Source: Magnetococcales bacterium (GTDB lineage Bacteria; Pseudomonadota; Magnetococcia; Magnetococcales; JADFYX01). From it: a stretch of DNA of 5,481 nt. Position numbers and translations under genes: made by a program. Location of the stretch: positions 1 through 5,481 of the forward strand of contig JADFYX010000176.1 in assembly GCA_015232795.1 (NCBI GenBank). The letters run 5' to 3'. Below are positions 5,263 through 5,481 of the stretch, piece by piece. The notes beneath the pieces were generated by a model. The model did not search any database. It was not told the origin of the DNA and saw only the letters and a list, made by a program, of their open reading frames with translations. How positions within the stretch are numbered: the first letter of the stretch is position 1; the number at the start of each line of letters is the position of its first letter.

Positions 5263-5481
5263 ATGGATCAAACTAACGAAAAGGACATAATCTCCCTATT
5301 AAAGGAGAGCAAAACCATAGCTGTAGTTGGGCTTTCACCAAAACCTGACCGCGCCTCATTTAGAGTTGCCTCTTATATGCAACAGGTAGGATATCGGATT
5401 ATTCCAGTTCGCCCAGGTGGTGTAAAAATATTAGGTGAGCAGAGCTACCCATCACTCAAAGAGATTCCCAAAGATATAAAA
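5263..5481 (+). CDS. CoA-binding domain protein (YccU-type), 5' part only
   Basis: The first 73 codons of a gene that runs off the right edge. After a short polar N-terminus, ISLLKESKTIAVVGLSPKPD and then ASFRVASYMQQVGYRIIPVRPG match the start of the small CoA-binding/Rossmann proteins of the YccU type (CoA_binding_2 family, related to the N-terminal domain of succinyl-CoA synthetase alpha). The GLSPKPDR nucleotide loop and the IIPVRPG strand-turn are the diagnostic parts, followed by the usual ILGEQSYPSLKEIP. Full-length members are about 130-150 residues. Ligand binding is known for the family but the physiological role is not. It starts 10 bases after the CBS/PAS stop with a good ribosome binding site, so the two are probably co-transcribed. 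The end is not visible. Confidence 0.9.
   Translation, partial: MDQTNEKDIISLLKESKTIAVVGLSPKPDRASFRVASYMQQVGYRIIPVRPGGVKILGEQSYPSLKEIPKDIK

Overview
The window is a moderately AT-rich stretch of a Gram-negative bacterial chromosome, most likely from the Pseudomonadota. The main evidence is a compact lipopolysaccharide (LPS) operon in the order kdsD-kdsC-lptC-lptA-lptB, which is conserved across that phylum. The genus cannot be fixed from the sequence. The protein style and the tetra-CBS/PAS regulator would fit a deep-branching or environmental lineage (for example Magnetococcia- or Zetaproteobacteria-like), but that is a guess.

Minus strand, 3756 down to 22: five genes are read leftward with essentially no space between them. 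kdsD (arabinose-5-phosphate isomerase) and kdsC (Kdo-8-phosphate phosphatase) carry out two steps in making Kdo, the sugar that joins lipid A to the LPS core. lptC, lptA and lptB encode the inner-membrane bitopic component, the periplasmic bridge protein and the cytoplasmic ATPase of the Lpt machine, which moves finished LPS to the outer membrane. The junctions are GTGA (kdsD/kdsC), stop directly abutting GTG (kdsC/lptC), TGATG (lptC/lptA) and TGATG (lptA/lptB), so translation is probably coupled along the operon. Only 21 bases remain after lptB. No terminator is seen there and the operon may continue past the left edge.

Intergenic region 3757-4121: 365 bases of strongly AT-rich DNA separate two divergent transcription units. 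It holds a perfect 8-bp inverted repeat close to kdsD, a tandem AGATATTA repeat with a nearby inverted repeat, a potential hairpin in the leader of the rightward gene, and candidate promoters in both directions.

Plus strand, 4122 to the right edge: a 376-residue protein with four CBS repeats followed by a PAS-like C-terminal domain is a probable cytoplasmic ligand or energy sensor of unknown target. Ten bases later starts a small CoA-binding (YccU-type) protein that runs off the right edge. The two probably share a transcript.

The LPS genes are ordinary in identity. The less ordinary points are a charged N-terminal extension on LptB that contains an in-frame repeat, a long basic/polar C-terminal tail on LptA, a long cytoplasmic N-terminus on LptC, the CBS4-PAS protein with one degenerate CBS repeat, and the structured divergent control region. 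I found no mobile element, CRISPR array, tRNA or rRNA.
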